A stretch of DNA of 64,000 nucleotides, from the NCBI RefSeq assembly GCF_000972845.2, contig NC_040029.1, positions 441,421-505,420 on the forward strand, given 5' to 3'. The stretch comes from Larimichthys crocea. Its lineage: Eukaryota > Chordata > Actinopteri > Sciaenidae. The notes under the pieces were generated by a model. The model made no database searches and had not been told where the DNA came from. It saw only the letters and a list, made by a program, of their open reading frames with translations. How positions within the stretch are numbered: the first letter of the stretch is position 1; each line of letters begins with the position of its first letter. This document shows positions 11,865 to 24,304 of this stretch, in pieces. The translations under genes and the position numbers were made by a program.

Positions 11865-12250
11865 GCGGTTGTTTTTACGGTAAAAAAACAAAACAGCAGC
11901 TTTGGTTGCCAGAATTTTACCGTAATAAATACGGTATAACCTTTTCTAAGATTACAGTAACAGGATATTAGTACTGTTCAGTTCATGTATAATTTTGACA
12001 TTTTTTTCCACATATTTTACAGTAAAAAACTGTCAAACCATATCAGTAAATGACCGTAAAATAGGCCATTAAATATTAGTGTTTTACTGTATAATTAACA
12101 TTCTCTGATATAAAATATGTGGAAATTCCCTTAAACTGGTGTATAAATAAAGGTTTTGAAGTATGACTGTGTTTTGTATACAGAATGGCATATTTTACCG
12201 TCTTTTACCGTCATGGTTTGGTTTTTCACCGTAAAATCTACATATGTTTG
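11865..12250. repeat. Degenerate interspersed repeat with TTTACGGTAAA motifs
   Basis: The stretch is filled with forward and inverted ACGGTAAA / TTTACCGT / ACAGTAAA motifs (for example TTTTTACGGTAAAA near 11874, TTTTACCGTAATAAATACGG near 11915, TTTCACCGTAAAATC near 12225). I recall a similar DNA-transposon-like family from fish genomes. Borders and target duplication cannot be fixed here. A weaker ACAGTA-rich stretch lies at 14475-14560. Confidence 0.5.
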
Positions 12251-12519
12251 TTTATACTGCAAGTTTACACCAAAAACTATAGAAAGTTCTACAAGAACTC
12301 CAAAAGTTTAAACGCACTGGTCAGTGGTTGTCATGTTGGGGTCCCCTATATAATATAATATAAAATAATAATATGAGTGGACATCTGTAATATTTCCGTC
12401 ACACAGAGTCTGTTTATTAGCCTTATTTAAATAGAAACCACTGACTGTGGTTCATTTTGATGTTTCCAGGCTTTATTTAATAACACAAGAAAACCTGCAT
12501 CATTGATTTTTTGATTTTT

Positions 12520-12605
12520 CTTTTTTGGCCACTTGAGAGCGGTGCCACAAGCTGTAAACACCTTATTAAAGCTGATACAGCTAGCACACTGACAAACATT
12601 GGCCT
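12520..12605. repeat. TTTTTGGCCACTTG repeat fragment
   Basis: Begins TTTTTTGGCCACTTGAGAGC and continues CACAAGCTGTAAACACC ... TTAAAGCTGAT. A related fragment at 38450-38540 reads TTTTTTGGCCACTTGGGGGC ... AAGCCGTGGACACAAC ... TTTTAAGATGACTTAT, and a third match starts near 47841. Family identity is unknown to me. Confidence 0.5.
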
Positions 12606-14440
12606 ATTTACATATCCAGAAGGCATGGAGCAGCTTTAGCAAGTCATGTCCAGTATTCACTTTCAGTTCTGTTTCACTCCAAGTCTCATTACCTTAAATA
12701 GTCCGCTATGTACCTGTGTCCTGTTTGGTGCTACGAGAGTGAACCAAAACAATGAGCTGAAAGATGCTAAACAGCTACAACTGCAGAGATGTTTGATAAT
12801 TCTCTGTGACCATTTTTTAAATCACAAAGAGTCATTTTAAAAGCAGCTTCAGGCATCACATTTAAACAAGAATCCATTGAATTCTACAATTTTAAAACCA
12901 GGTAGATATTACAGACAGCGGTGTGGTGTCTTCACGATGCTGGGATTCTCCCATTCTTCCCCCAAAGTGCATCCATTTTTATGCTGTATATCACAGCAGG
13001 TTTAATAGAGGTATGTATCTTCCTCTCTGCAGGAGACACAAAAACAGCAACAACAATTTTACAGCAATTTAAACAGGCACAATATACCAACCAGAGCGGA
13101 GCATGTCAGCTTTATATCAGAGAGCAATATGGATACAACTCAAAAAGACTGAGGACCTGAAAAATCCAATATAGCTCCATACTGGCGTCTGTTGATGTTG
13201 CTCCAATCTAGCCAAATGCTGTGTCAATGGTGGGGGTCACATATTCTGTGACAGGCAGCAAGTTATTTTGGGCTTTCCACCAATCAACTGCTCAACACGC
13301 TGACCCGTTGTATTGCAAAGGCCCACCGGGGTATTGATCACACCGCCTGCTGTCCTTCCTCTCTTCCATTGAGTCATTTGAGTACAAGCTTTCGGGGGAA
13401 CAGAAATGAACCCTTGGAGAATAAGGGAAAATTGCATTCTCCGGTTCTAGGTGGGCGTCCGTCTTGTTGTGGCATTTTGTTTCAAGTTTTTGTCCTTTGG
13501 CCGTCTATTTTTTTGTGGGAACACAATCTTTCCATGACATTTTAACTCATAACTGAGCGTCTTATTGGAGGTTTTCGGCATCTCAGAACTAGGAAAGAGT
13601 TCATAGCCTTAAGTTAAGCTTTATTCATGTCACTTTGCAAATATTGTTTTACATTTTCATCTCATGCTTACCAATTTTTGTCCACTCACTTCCTAATATC
13701 AAACTTCATTCTGCTATGAAATGCTATGAAACACTAGACTTGAAAGCCTTTTTTTGTCTGCAAAATAAATTCTGATATTACTCCTTCCATCCATCTACTT
13801 GTCTCTGAGAATAAATTAATATGTAAACGAACCCCCTTCAAAAAGAAATTCAGCGGCAGTATTTTCTCTTGAGTGAAAATCTTTGTCACACCAAGTCCAA
13901 CCGAACTCAAATCCACAGCCTCCCAGCCTCGGCAACAACATCTTCCATAGTTTTTTCTCATAGTCGAACACAGATCTCATGAAAAGACCAACAACCAGCA
14001 ATCCCCTGATCCTAGTATGCCGCCACCGGCTGATAGAGCTGATATATAGCATATTCCTCTGAGTCATAAACCTCCAATGTTATCCATACACAACATGTGG
14101 TGAAAGGCTTAGGGGAGTCAGAAAGTATTGCAGACTGAAGCATGTTGCTTCTTGTCTTTTCATGGGATTTCTTGGACAATATGAAGCCTGTTGTTATCTT
14201 TTCTTTTTTTTTTCCATCAGGGATAAAGCACTCCACCACCAAGATCATATAATACTGTGAGAGCCTTAAAAAAAAACACTATAAACCTCCTAAACACAAC
14301 CACACCTGAATATAAACACTAATGTATACATGGGAGTCGTCTGCATATTGTATAATTCTGTATACGTTTTTTTTTTCCTGGAGTTTTGAAATGCATGCAG
14401 TGTCCCTTCAATAGTGGATGGAGTTTTCTCAGATGTCATA
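12606..14440. other. Unique sequence, no gene recognised
   Basis: No repeat or gene is supported. Overlapping frames (12921-13160, 13237-13437, 13734-14248) have no recognisable product. Confidence 0.5.
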
Positions 14441-14470
14441 ATATAATATAATACGATATAATATAATAAA
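14441..14470. repeat. AT-rich (TAATA)n stretch
   Basis: Imperfect ATAATATAATATAATACG-type simple repeat; a similar patch lies near 12350-12376. Confidence 0.7.
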
Positions 14471-14579
14471 AAGTACAGTAATTATACAGTATTTTTTCTG
14501 TACAAATATAGTTGTTAAGTAATTGTTAAAAGTTGTTCATTTACAGAAAAACTGTTTTATAGACAATTTAAAATAATTA

Positions 14580-14944
14580 CAGTCGTCCCTCACTATAACA
14601 CGGTTCACCTTCCGCGGACTCGCTGTTTCGCAGATTTTTTTTGTGTGATTTTGCATGCTTTTTTTTTACAGCGTACTGTACAGTATGAACGTGCATTGTG
14701 TTCGGCGTCCTGATTGGCTAAGGGAGTACTGTACAAAATGCGTTCGGCTCGCCAGATTTACATGAGAAATGTGAAAAAATGTTCATGCCTGTCTGAGAAA
14801 AGTGTATAAAAGTGTGTGGTTAGGGGTTTTACGGCCTTAAAACATGTATAATAATTGTAAAAAATAAAGCTGATTACTTCGTGGATTTCGTTTATTGCGA
14901 GTTATTTTTAGAACGTATCCCCCGCGATAAACGAGGGACCACTG
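14580..14944. mobile_element. Pogo/Tigger-like MITE, complete, 365 bp
   Basis: Terminal inverted repeats CAGTCGTCCCTC (left) and GAGGGACCACTG (right; its complement reads CAGTGGTCCCTC) differ at one base. Each is flanked by TA, the duplication made by Tc1/mariner-pogo transposases. The ends resemble Tigger-type ends from memory (CCCTCGTTTATCGCGG region). No transposase ORF is present, so it is non-autonomous. A longer relative occurs at 18954-19417. Confidence 0.9.
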
Positions 14945-14946
14945 TA

Positions 14947-16404
14947 CAACTAAAAATACAACAGAAAACTACGTTTTGAGTTTTTTCCGCATACTTTTAT
15001 GATATTGTTTTACACTGTATAGGCATTGTTTCGTGTGAATCACTCATGTTTAGGTGTTAGTTGTGAAGGAATCAGGGGTTTGGCAAACTCCCCTACAGTG
15101 TATCACCTCCCGCCCTATTCACACAGCTCCTTTCTGATATATTGTGCACACATTTAGCAGGCTTTCATCCCTAATCCCTCCCTCCGCCCTTAATGCTTGT
15201 TTTCTAACCTTAAGCCCCCGTGATGTGGTCGGCACCGTGTTGGCACAAGCGTCCCCGGTAGATATTATAGCTAATCCGAAACAGAAAGAAAGAATGAAGG
15301 AGAAGTGAGAGGAAGAGCACCAACACCACCTCCAACTCCTCCTCCACCACCACTGGTTAAAATAAATAGAGGAGTGTGTTTGGCTACTGATACCTCGCTA
15401 ATGCCCAGACAATCCTCCCTGACTTGCAGCGTACTCCCGGCGGACACCAGCACAGCTCCGCCATTGGAGAAATCTCCTAAATCCACCAGTTATATTTGTA
15501 TCCATTAAAAACATCTACCGTTGCAAGTTTTTAATACCTGTGCGACCCGGGGAGCTCGTTTGAAGGACAGAGAATGAACAATGAGTTGCAGTCTGGACTT
15601 AAACTTCGCCGTGGGCGGTTTTTCTGTAAATCCTCTCTGTTAATTGGATCCTACATTTTGAATTCTTTGAGAAACATTATGTTTGTGATGGCTGTAATTA
15701 CTCAAAGACAGCACGATGTGGGCAGTCAGCTGGCCTTGGTCTCACATCAGTGTGTTTAATTGTCTGTTTGGAGCTCGGCTTTACTTTGAAATTGCAGATC
15801 TATAAATATGTGACAGTTAAAGTTGATCTTACATGTTCTGCACAAATTATATTCAGTCATTTATTGACTGTTCTTTATTCATCACTCGTTTATAAGTTAT
15901 TTTTTTTGGTCACGACTGTAAAACTGTTTTTTCATCTTGCCGCTGAACTTTTCTCTTGTAATAAAAGTCTTTTTTTAAATTTCAAAACAGCGTTGTCTGC
16001 TAAATTAAAAGCATGTTTCTTCTTCTTCAGGGTGTTCTCTGGCTTTTTAATCGACTTCCAAGCAAAGAAAGAAAGACAATAAAACACATTTCCTCAGTGT
16101 GGTACACTCAGGGTATGACCATTAGTTTGTGGTAGTTAATAAACTTCATGACTGTTCTTCAGGCTCTGGTGGGGTCTATTATTTATCCATATCTGTATAC
16201 AGGAGGAGGTCTACAACAGTCCAAACATGAGCTGTTTGACTGACGAGAGGGAAGTTAGTATGTTTACGAGTCTTGTCTACTTGCACTCCTGTTACATCAT
16301 GTTGTATCAGGTACTAGTATCTCACTTTATTTCAGCACAAATGGACAATAACACACATAGCTGTGTTTTCAGTGATATATATTCACCTCAAAATACTAAT
16401 TGTT
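14947..16404. other. Unique sequence, no gene recognised
   Basis: Overlapping opposite-strand frames at 15271-15508 come from proline- and glycine-coding low-complexity sequence. The frame at 15750-16082 is hydrophobic and T-rich with no recognised domain. No gene is supported. Confidence 0.5.
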
Positions 16405-16486
16405 ATTCTTATATTTCCTTAAAATTAGACTTTTACATCTACATAATTCTTATATTTCCTTAAAATTAGACTTTTACATCTACATA
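16405..16486. repeat. Perfect 41-bp tandem duplication
   Basis: 16405-16445 and 16446-16486 are identical, beginning ATTCTTATATTTCC and ending ACATCTACATA. Confidence 0.98.
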
Positions 16487-16499
16487 TGGAGCTTTGACT

Positions 16500-16680
16500 T
16501 GTCCTTTGGCCTTTTTATGCATTTAATGATGGTACAGTTGAAGACAGACAGGAAGCAGGGGGCAGAGAGAGGGAGAGTGACACAGTAAATTAGCCGTCCA
16601 AACCGGGGCCAGCTGCAGCGAGGACTACAGCCTCCACACACGGGGCGGCCGCTTAACCCACTACGCTACCGACCGCCCCC
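16500..16680 (-). mobile_element. tRNA-derived SINE, more complete copy
   Basis: On the minus strand the 5' end at about 16680 carries the same head as 6833-6958, with A box TAGCGTAGTGGG at 16657-16668. A degenerate B box, GGTTTGGACGG, lies at 16594-16604. A CT-rich middle follows, then ATTAAATGCATAAAAAGGCC near 16506-16525. It lacks a clear poly-A tail and I see no convincing target-site duplication, so the 3' end is eroded. It shows what the 6833 copy lost. Confidence 0.85.
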
Positions 16681-16689
16681 ACAATTTCT

Positions 16690-16862
16690 AACTATATGTA
16701 TCTAAAGGAACCTCAATAGCCTCGACAGGCCAGTCGTGCGGGTGTAACAATGAGCTCTTTTGACACATGAAGGCCACCGTAGCTTCTCTTACACTCTTGG
16801 AACGGGAGGGTTAAGCGATCTCACCACTTGATGCCACTAAACCTTACACACCGTGCCTTTAA
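16690..16862 (-). mobile_element. Truncated TIR element ending AGGCACGGTGTGTAAGG
   Basis: The right border CACCACTTGATGCCACTAAA ... CCTTACACACCGTGCCTTTAA is the reverse complement of the left end of the family seen at 59166-59420. Upstream, GGCCACCGTAGCTTC fits the family interior. Only one end is retained, so it is truncated. Confidence 0.65.
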
Positions 16863-18048
16863 CTGAGAAAACAGAAAGTCAGAGATGTCGGCAAATGTAC
16901 TTGACCTCACGATATTTATCAGATAATCGAGACACTTGAGTGACGATTACTTTTACATTCAAGTACACAAAGCAGATCTTTAAATACCCAACCTTCGTTT
17001 TAATTCATAGAAACTTTCACTGTTAAAATCACCTTGAAAAGCTCCGTCACTGTGCAGACACCGAGAACAGGTGCCGTCCTGCCGTTCCACACCCCGCGGT
17101 GGATTTATACCAGCTTTGTGGCTTTCAGCCGCCATGTGTGCCCTCAAGTGCGCTCGGTATAGATTAAAGCCTTCATCCCCGACTCCTGAGACGCCGAGCA
17201 AACATTTGGCTGGCTCTTTCAAAAGATGACCATGAGTCATTTTCATACAGCGCTCTGCATATTCTCCACTGAATGCTAATTAATGTATGTCTAGGAGCAC
17301 AAATGACACTATTTACTGCGAGTGATTGCGAGCATTAATTACATATTTTCCAATATAATTACGCGGGAAGAGAGGAGAAATGAACAAGCAGAGGAAGAAA
17401 TGTTGCTGCTGGTCATGTTTCCTGCTTCCTGTGCTCGACACCGACGCCGCTGCCTCTGCACCGCCGGTAAAAACGGTCTCAGCCGGTAACAGATCGGCCT
17501 AGATGTGTTGTTGATTTATGTTTTTGCTTCACGCTGGCAATCCCTAAGAAAGTGTAAGTGTTGGAAAATTCTGGTGGAGTGTGTGTGTTGTGTGTAGACG
17601 GGTGGGCTGAGGTATTAACCGGTTATAGTGTGGAACCTGAGGAGACAGAGCCAAACACAATTGCTGGTGATGTGGCAGCACAGGCTGCAAAAGTCTAATC
17701 ATAACATTTCCCCCTTCGGTCTGCCGGGGAGATTTTCTGCTGAATTTGACACAATTAGTAATGCACTTTTCTTTTTTTGTGTGTGTGTGTGTGTGTTGAC
17801 CGAGTACAACTGCTCAGAAAGGATCTCTGTGTTTCCCGGGAGCTGAACAACTGAGGTCTTGTGATGAGCACAGAGTAAGAGATAGAGGCGGTCTCTGCGC
17901 AACAGTCGGCACTCGGCGGTGGCGGCTTAATCAGCTCATTTTTCACCGCGGCTTATTAAAGCCATTACGAAACAGAGACGCGGAGGTGCTACTATGAGCA
18001 CCACGTGTTCCCATTAATATTCAGTGTGTTGTGATCGAACCGTGGTGC
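16863..18048. other. Mostly unique sequence with a GT run
   Basis: Contains an AT-rich patch at about 17255-17360 with GCTAATTAATG and GAGCATTAATTACA, a weak enhancer-like candidate, and the (GT)n run listed separately. No gene is recognised. Confidence 0.45.
17779..17796. repeat. (GT)9 microsatellite
   Basis: Nine perfect GT units after a T run. Confidence 0.95.
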
Positions 18049-18350
18049 CAAAAAACTGCAGTTCCTCAAACGTCCACTTGAGGCTGGCTCCAGAAGTGAG
18101 TCAGTCTCCATAAGTCCCCATGTTTCACAGCAGAAATAAACATGTTTACAGCCTGGTACAAAAAACAGTTTTGGTCTCTGTAGCTAATTTCCCCGTTCAT
18201 GACAACTGTACTGAGGGTGAATTTATATACAACTCACCTGTTCACATTATATTAAGGCTTAAAGTTATGCAGGATTAAGAGCGTGGACGCTTTGATTGAC
18301 AGGTGGACAGCTTGTTTGAGCAACCAGGCGTCATTTGGTCGATGTAAACT
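18049..18350 (+). mobile_element. Foldback-family left arm
   Basis: Starts near CCAAAAAACTGCAGTTCC and runs through ACTTGAGGCTGGCTCC, GCAGAAATAAACATG, ACAGTTTTGGTCTCTG, TTGACAGGTGG and GAGCAACCAGGCGTCATT. The matching inverted arm begins at about 18870, so the pair forms a ~1.4-kb foldback with about 520 bp between arms. No protein-coding capacity is visible. Confidence 0.85.
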
Positions 18351-18869
18351 CTACTGACGCTCCACACCTTTGCCCATTTACTAAGAATTATCTGCATCTA
18401 TATCAATGTGTTTTCCTTGAGCACAAAAATATACAACTAAGCATGAACTCCCTAAGTAATCATCATATTTCTGTCCAGTGTGTCTTATGCAAAAAATAAA
18501 AATAAAACTTCACCATCACACGTTTTTTTGTTTTTCTATGTGCTGCAACAGCAAACATGCGGACAGAAATGGGGTGACAGCAAAGGTTCTCTCAGACATT
18601 AGTTAGTCTATGGGAGCTAATTATCTGGGTGAAATTCTGCTCCACATAATTATGTTTAATTATGACTCTCTCTGTGTTTTCTTGTGAAACACTCTGTAGT
18701 TTTTACCCAATAATGCCCCCCTACAAAAAATGATTCGAGTAGAACAGCCTGAGGAATAAACAGCGCTGGGGGAAGTATTGGAATTATTCATGTAGTGAAA
18801 AAACTAATAGTAGTATGCAAAAATAGTACATTATAGTTGTAGACAGTATGAATATGGATGTCGTTTCTG
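18351..18869. other. Sequence between foldback arms, candidate non-coding element inside
   Basis: No repeat is recognised. 18600-18690 is rich in AATTAT/TAATTA motifs (GAGCTAATTATCTGG, ACATAATTATGTTTAATTAT). Whether this is foldback interior or host DNA between two independent arms cannot be decided here. Confidence 0.3.
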
Positions 18870-19465
18870 TGGCTCTGTCAATCAAAGCGTCCACGCTCTT
18901 AATCCTGCATAACTTTAAGTATTAATATAAACTGAACAGGTGAGTTGTATATACAGTTCTCCCTCGCTATAACGCGGTTCACTTTTCGCAGATTAGTGTA
19001 ATTTTGCATGCTTTATTTACAGCGTACTGTACAGTATGAACGCACATTGTGTTCGGCACCGTCAGTGGAACTGTGAAACACGCCTGAGTTACTGGTAATG
19101 ATTTCTTATGTGTCAAACCTCGTAGACTGATCATTAAAATTAAATTTGTTGAAAATGTTTGGGCTTGAAAACAGGTTTTGATCTTTGGTTTCATTTACTA
19201 ATACAGTATTGTACTTACTTTTGTTAAATCTGCGAAAGTTTGAACTTTGAGAGTTTAAATAAGAGTGAAATGTGAGAGAATGTTAATGCCTGTCTGAGAA
19301 AAGTGTATAAAAGTGTGTGGTTAGGGGTTTTATGGTCTTAAAACGTGTATAATAATTAAATAAAGCTGATTACTTTATTTTTAGAACGTATCCCCCACGG
19401 TAAACGAGGGACCACTGTAAATTCACCCTCACTTCTGGAGCCAGCCTCAAGTGGACGTTTGTTGG
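18870..19465 (-). mobile_element. Foldback-family right arm, split by a pogo-like MITE
   Basis: Arm sequence runs from CTGTCAATCAAAGCGTCC to GAGTTGTATATA, is interrupted at 18954-19417, and resumes AATTCACCCTCA. It then jumps to CTTCTGGAGCCAGCC ... AAGTGGACGTTT. The jump removes about 120 bp present in other copies, between two CTCA tetranucleotides. Confidence 0.85.
18954..19417. mobile_element. Pogo/Tigger-like MITE, 464 bp, nested
   Basis: Ends CAGTTCTCCCTCG and CGAGGGACCACTG with TA on both sides (18952-18953 and 19418-19419). Shares its ends and TGTCTGAGAAAAGTGTATAA with the 14580-14944 copy but has about 100 bp more interior. Other foldback copies read GTTGTATATAAATTCACC uninterrupted, so they show the exact empty site. 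Confidence 0.95.
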
Positions 19466-22400
19466 CTTCACTTCACAATATTTACCTCTGAAAAGTCACA
19501 TTGGCATTAAAAGAAAATGCTCTTCAATTTGTACAGTCAAGGCAAAGTAGAAGAAGTACTGAAGTTCACAAGCTTTGTATGAGCATGAAGGTTGTCCTCC
19601 AACATGTTTCGCTCCTAACTCTCATTAGAGATCACTCTAATAACTTGCAGTATATTTTAAGAAAAGAAAAGAAAAGTTGAGTAAATCAGCAGCGACAAGG
19701 TCAGACCACCGAGGAAAATGGAAACTAAACTGAGTGGAAGGAGCTGCAATAAGAAACCAAATGTTCCACTGTGTCCACTTTCCCAACACGTTTGTTCCAA
19801 TCAGCGCTTTCAAAGCTTTCCTCTCTCTGCAGAGGACAAAAGGAAAGTAACACTCAAGACTGACCCCGAACTCCAGAACTTCAGCGCCCGTGAATGAAAA
19901 CTCTCCATCTTTGTTGATACGAATGGCTTCAAGGACGTAAAAAAAAAACACTGTGTTCTGCAAATACTACGATTAGTATTACTACACGGTCTCAATTAAA
20001 ACGCCGCCCACGCGCGCTTGCACATGAATTCTGGCACCGTAACACTGTTGGTTCTGTCAATTCTGGCTATTCATCAACGCATAGTGATGAGCTCGCACAG
20101 AATTAGCCTCGCCTGATGGCTTTAAAAACCAAAAAAAAAGAAAAGAAAAGGCTGCCGTGTGGCTGTTTTAGCCTCGGACAGAATCATCAGATTTTATGTC
20201 GCCGTAAAGCGAAGGCTGCTCATATCTTTATGGCATTTAGAGCGTCGTGATTTACAGTAACCGGAGCCGTGTTATGGCTGTCCGAGACGTGTTCGCTTCA
20301 GTTACCCCGGCGTGCTTTAAGAAGACGAAGAAGTCCGACGAGGTTTTAAGATGTTTTATGGTAATTCAGTTTTTTCCTCGTGCCATTGAAACGAGATCTC
20401 TTAATAATAATAAAAAAAGAGGACTTAATAGAAAGATTATGCTTAAGGAAAATGATGACTGATGAAAGAGGACGCTTTAAGAGCAACTGAACAGCCCATT
20501 TAACTTGAACGCAGCACATTCACACACTCACACACACAGCATCCCTATATCTATATTTTCCCATGACCTTGACACATTTCAGGCCGTTTTCCAATGCTGA
20601 CATACATCTGGAGGTTATCAAGAATTCATAGAACCATACGTAAGTCCTGTTTCCACGCTTACAGCAGCTGGAAAACGGCAACCCAGCGTGTTGTTTCATG
20701 GAAAATAATGACTTCTCCTGCCAACATGCCCCACATGTTATAAAACCTCAATCAAAATCCTGCTAACATTTCTAACAAAAGAACAGAAACACAAGACTCC
20801 AGCCCTGGAACATGTTGAGCAGGATGTTTTGTGGTTCACCACCCATGCTACCTTTCAAGAAAACAATCTAATATGACTGTTCAGTCAATATTTCTGTCTT
20901 TTATTGGCCTGCTCGTCCAAAGAGGTTGAAGTTAGTTCAGACATGTCTGTGATGACCTAGTAGAAGTCTTGGAAGCCGAATCGTCTTGAAACATGAGCTA
21001 CACTAGCTCATTTGCCCTGTAATTGGGGGTCCAGCATCCTGATGACTGTTTTTTGGGGATCAATTGGACAAAATGACTGGACGATGGATGTCTGTCCATT
21101 GGGACCAGAGTTGACAGTGTAGTAGAGTAATCATACGCAACTTTGCCAACCAAAAACAGCGTCCAGTTCGTGTTTGGGAGATGGAAGTTGCAGAGATACA
21201 AAAGCAATCAAAGCACTTTACTCGCCGACACTTCAGAGTCAATTTATTTATTTTTTTTCTTCCAGTTACAGTAAATGAAGTAGACGGCCCTGTAAATACA
21301 CCTCTCGGTGGTGACGTGCAGAATCCACACAGACGTTGTGTAACTGACAGCTAAAGTACAAATATGTCGGCTGCTCGAAGCATTTCGTAGCATTTCGCAG
21401 GCTGACTTGTTGTCTCAAGGGCCCATTTGGTACGAGGCTGATTCTTGGTGATTTAATTTGTATTTGTTTCTCTTGTCATCTCCGTCCGCCGTCCCCCCAC
21501 CACCACCACCTCATTGGAAAGCAAGAGCTGTCTCTATGGCGACGGAGCGGTAACTCTGCCAACTGCAGATACAATCTGAGCTCCTTCCTCAACACCACCA
21601 CAAATCAATCACTGATGAATCCATTCGGCGGATGACTTCTCACCACTGGACGCCGGTGATTTCAGACGCTGTGAAATTGTGGATGATCTTCTCTGGCGTT
21701 CGGGGGGGTCAACGCTGCCGTACAAAGGGATGAGATGATGTACACAATCCTGTTTAAACAACATTTAAACAGCCGTGACGAACGTGACGGGTTTAAGATA
21801 TGAGATCTCAAGCGGGATCCTCCCAAACAATCAACGATAGCCGTGTGCCTTTGTGTAGATTGGCATTAGCCACACCTTAGAGGAGTAAGCATGGATGCAT
21901 TTATATGCGGTCACCGCACTCCGTACGCTCGGCTGCTTATTATGAGCAACACGACACAGAGGCCACTTCACTAGCGGGCTAATAACGGTGACAGTGATTC
22001 TATTTTTGCGACGGAGAATGAATTCAATCTGTATTCAGAGGCGGAGCGGGTGGGAAAGGGTTGGGAATCCCAAACAGCTTCACACAAACACGCACTTACT
22101 GTAGGTCATCCGAGCACCGCGTCCACGTGGGTATCTACGGATTCAAAACATCGCGCTCTGCGTTCTTTATGGTCGCACGATAAGATAGAGCTCTTGTTGT
22201 TGGACTCCACTCCAGGCAAGAGTCGATGAGCCGCGGCACCGTAGGCGGTCACTTGAGTCGTCGCCAGAATGCGCCGCCGCCAACAGGAGCGAGCTTTAAG
22301 CCCAATTAACTGATAAATGTTAGCCTGCAGGGAGCTGGCAGACAGAGAGATCAATGGGCGGCTGAATTGAGCCGAGCGTGCGGGCTTACGAGACCATCCC

Positions 22401-24304
22401 TCAACCGGATAAACCTGGTTGCAAGCCCCCCCCGGATGGGCCAACACCAGCCCCGTTTAAACGCCCTTGGGCAAGACGGCGAATGACTACAAGCTACTAC
22501 ACGGAGAGTGCTGCGTGGTTATGGCTCCAGCTGATCAGAGGGTGATAAAAATAGAAGGAGTATCTCCTCCAGACCAAGTCACATATGCATTCTTACAGGT
22601 TGTCACTATGACAACAGTGGCCATTCTTCATACACAGGGAGATAACCTCGCACACACTCCCAACAGGTTTACAGGGAAGAAGTGTGAAGACACAAAGTGT
22701 GTGCACACACATGTCTCCGGCTGATTAGGACGGAGGTGCAGCAGCACCAGGAGGAGATGGAGGAGGTGGAGGAGGAGGAGGAGGAGCAGGTCCAGGCCTG
22801 TCAGAGCCGGGGTTAGTCATCCTGACGTCCACATCGCCCACAACTCTCTCCTCATGCATAATGGAGGAGCTTCAGAACTTGAAGGAAAAGAGAGACGCCC
22901 AAGGGCCCGTCGTCCAAGACCGTGTCAGGAGTTACACGTGTACATTTATAATGGACAGGCACCTAACGAAGCACGAGGATAACCCTTAATTTGCCATAAT
23001 TGTGGCTGAAACAAACAGGAAATTGGTTATATTTGAACCCAGGACGCCAAAATAAAAGCCCAAAATGCCAAGATTTGTTCATTTTACCAAAAACGAGCCG
23101 ACTTTTTTACAAAATCTGCATCGTAAAAACTAAATATGCTGCAGCTCAGATTGGTGCCAACACTTTCCAGATGCTCACCAGTCAGACACAATTACATTGA
23201 CACCATGAATACAACTCAAAGAAGTGAAATCTTAGCCCACAAAAGAACTTCTTCGGTGGATAGCCTTGAGCTACTTGAAGGCAGCGGTGGTGAGTTCAAG
23301 TTCATCTTCACCCAAAGGGAAGGAATGCAGATGAATGCGTCACGTGGTGCGGTTTAAAAGCGGTTGTAGCGTTCGTCTCGTGGCTGTGCCTCGCACATCT
23401 CGTCCACCCACTCCTGCAGAACCGAGTGTTAACTAAGGAAGGAGGACAAGGTCGCCGCTTTATTGACAACATTCGTCACCGCGGATCTTTACACGGGGGG
23501 AGTAATGAACAGAGTCCAAGGGTTAGAGAGGCAAACTAAATAACAGCAGAAATAAGTGAGGACTGTTCCGGAGAGCTTCGGTTTAATGACCGGCGGCGGC
23601 TGCATAAACGAAAGGAAAAACAGGAAGGTGAACGACGGCCAAAACCAACAAAGCGCGGACACTCTCACGCCGTGAATGTTCCAATTACGAGCTGTCACGG
23701 GGGTGAAACTCTTTTTTTTCCCAAATCTCTATCTGTCGTTAATCATCCTTGTTCCCCGCTGAGCAGCGGCCGAGTAATTAGTCAAGTTATTTGAATAATT
23801 GCTCCGACTGAAACTGCATGTAAAGGAAGATGAATAAAGAATAACAATCGTTTATTTTCCCTCGGAAAAAAACTTGAACTGAACCGAACAGATTGCTCTG
23901 CTCGGACTCGGTTTCCTTCGAGGCATCTGATAAGCAGTTCGGTTTTCTTTGAGCTTGAACTGATTTGTTGAGAAAGATGTTTCTTTGGCAGACCGGTGCG
24001 GACTTATAACCTCCAGCTATCTTTCCTTATAACTTCTTGTCATCTTACACATATAATTTTCTATTTATGAGAAAATACCACGCCGCTGCAGCCTTCTCCT
24101 GCCAGCGCACGACCGACTTTCATTTTAAATCCCCTGAAAAGTTGAAAATGTCACAGTAAATACTGATTAAATTAGTGAGTTTAACACCCTGCCTCATCAG
24201 GACTCTCTCTGTGTGTTAGTGGTTTGGTCCTCGAGTGTTGATTGATGTATGGTAGGTGTGGTGTCCTGCCTCTTTTGCCTCGCGGCTAATTGAAAAATTA
24301 GGAT
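19466..24304. other. Long unique stretch, no gene recognised
   Basis: About 4.8 kb without a recognisable repeat family or gene. It contains low-complexity CCACCACCACC near 21497 and an imperfect (GGA)n run listed separately. Frames such as 19637-19963, 22106-22447 and 22467-22724 give products I do not recognise. Confidence 0.5.
22749..22790. repeat. Imperfect (GGA)n purine run
   Basis: GGAGGAGATGGAGGAGGTGG followed by GGAGGAGGAGGAGGAGC. Confidence 0.85.
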
